Below, piece after piece: positions 21,059-21,337 of a stretch of DNA of 21,337 nt. The DNA is from VFBF01 sp034440275 (GTDB lineage Bacteria; Pseudomonadota; Alphaproteobacteria; Caulobacterales; Aquidulcibacteraceae). Every line of letters starts with the position of its first letter. Positions within the stretch are counted from its first letter, which is position 1. The DNA is taken from NCBI GenBank assembly GCA_034440275.1, contig JAWXBS010000078.1:1-21337 (forward strand). Reading direction: 5' to 3'. A model generated the notes under the pieces. That model was given only the letters and a program-made list of their open reading frames with translations. It searched no databases and was not told where the DNA came from. A program made the position numbers and the translations under genes.

Positions 21059-21337
21059 CACCATGTCTCCGCGAAAGGTCTGAGATCGAGTTCGAAGGTC
21101 CAGCCGTCGCGCGTCTGCGTGTGCAGGCGCCAATAGGTTTCGGCGATGGAGTCCGGGTTCATCAGGGTATCCGGCGGCAGGGCTTCCAGCGCCTCTGCGC
21201 CGCGCGCTTCCTTGATGCGGTCGCGCACGAAGGCCGTGTCGACGCCGGCGTCGATGACGAGGTGCGCCACATGGATGCCTTGCGGGCCCAGCTCGCGCGC
21301 CATGCTCTGCGTCATCGCGCGCAGACCCGCCTTGGCG
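21058..21337 (-). CDS. SDR family oxidoreductase, C-terminal part (runs off window)
   Basis: Only the last 92 or so residues lie in the window; the 5' part continues past the right edge. The sequence AKAGLRAMTQSMARELGPQG matches the segment after the catalytic YxxxK of short-chain dehydrogenases, with the Lys at the extreme edge. IHVAHLVIDAGVDTAFVRDR follows, where classical SDRs read VNxVxPGxxxT, here altered to VAHLVIDAGVDT. The end (PDSIAETYWRLHTQTRDGW) is typical of SDRs annotated only as oxidoreductases. It is coupled to the HCCA-isomerase-like gene (one-base stop/start overlap). The substrate is unknown. Confidence 0.85.
   Translation of the reverse strand, partial: AKAGLRAMTQSMARELGPQGIHVAHLVIDAGVDTAFVRDRIKEARGAEALEALPPDTLMNPDSIAETYWRLHTQTRDGWTFELDLRPFAETW

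Noticed and set aside
1..21337. Defence island, prophage, transposon or tRNA gene
   Set aside because: I found no integrase, transposase, nuclease, toxin-antitoxin pair or phage structural gene, and no tRNA-like clover-leaf. The genes are metabolic, regulatory or membrane proteins of ordinary chromosomal type.

Overview
This is a GC-rich chromosomal segment with the look of an alphaproteobacterium. The basis is its tight gene packing, its pool of TetR, AraC, GNAT and SDR genes, a DUF4118-type sensor, GshB, and GC-rich REP-like intergenic hairpins. I cannot fix the genus from sequence alone; a Caulobacterales/Hyphomonadaceae-like host is a guess. I see no rRNA, tRNA, transposase, phage gene, CRISPR array or replication origin. 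It reads as ordinary core/accessory chromosome, and I found no convincing defence or mobile system.

Layout. 1-562: a CinA C-terminal-type amidohydrolase gene preceded by a strong hairpin. 571-3528 (minus): a degenerate sensor kinase, a bacterial PH-domain membrane protein, and two overlapping membrane-protein genes that look like divergent paralogues. 3680-4351 (plus): a membrane-anchored protein of unknown role. 4352-6004 (minus): a class I glutamine amidotransferase and glutathione synthetase (gshB) in one unit. 6077-6871 (plus): a crotonase-family enzyme. 6868-7308 (minus): a GNAT acetyltransferase. 7356-7433: a tandem pair of near-palindromic sites in front of a cupin-TetR gene pair (7460-8497). 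8504-8956 (minus): a VOC/glyoxalase-fold protein. 8979-9122: an inverted pair of REP-like hairpins. 9246-9986 (plus): an arginine-rich unknown. 10091-10993 (plus): a 2,4-dienoyl-CoA reductase-like SDR. 11071-11192: a second inverted REP-like pair. 11285-11719 (plus): an atypical receiver-only protein. 11716-13325 (minus): a TetR regulator and a zinc-free MDR oxidoreductase. 13407-13868 (minus): a DUF2059-like lipoprotein. 13932-16050 (plus): two overlapping PaaI-type thioesterases coupled to a DUF3754/TMEM143-like membrane protein. 16047-21337 (minus): a DUF4149-like membrane protein, a RimJ/RimL-type acetyltransferase, rlmN, an NTF2-fold exported protein, an AraC regulator, a two-TM protein, an HCCA-isomerase/DsbA-fold protein, and the 3' end of an SDR gene.

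How genes relate. A recurrent theme is acyl-CoA/lipid chemistry: crotonase, dienoyl-CoA reductase-like SDR, two hotdog thioesterases, MDR oxidoreductase and a HCCA-isomerase-like protein. They lie in separate small units, so a single pathway is inference. Redox/thiol chemistry (gshB, quinone oxidoreductase-like, kappa-GST-like) is a second theme. Translational coupling is pervasive (ATGA or TGATG junctions at 2770, 12696, 14405, 14831, 17026 and 21058). Three convergent gene pairs share a CTAG or TTAG tetranucleotide as both stop codons.

The most interesting signals are the degenerate enzyme or signalling proteins (sensor kinase without its phospho-His, receiver without its acidic pair, dienoyl-CoA reductase-like SDR and crotonase with altered catalytic positions), the tandem thioesterases with complementary active-site residues, the paralogous membrane pair, and the operator-like 36-bp tandem repeat upstream of the cupin gene.
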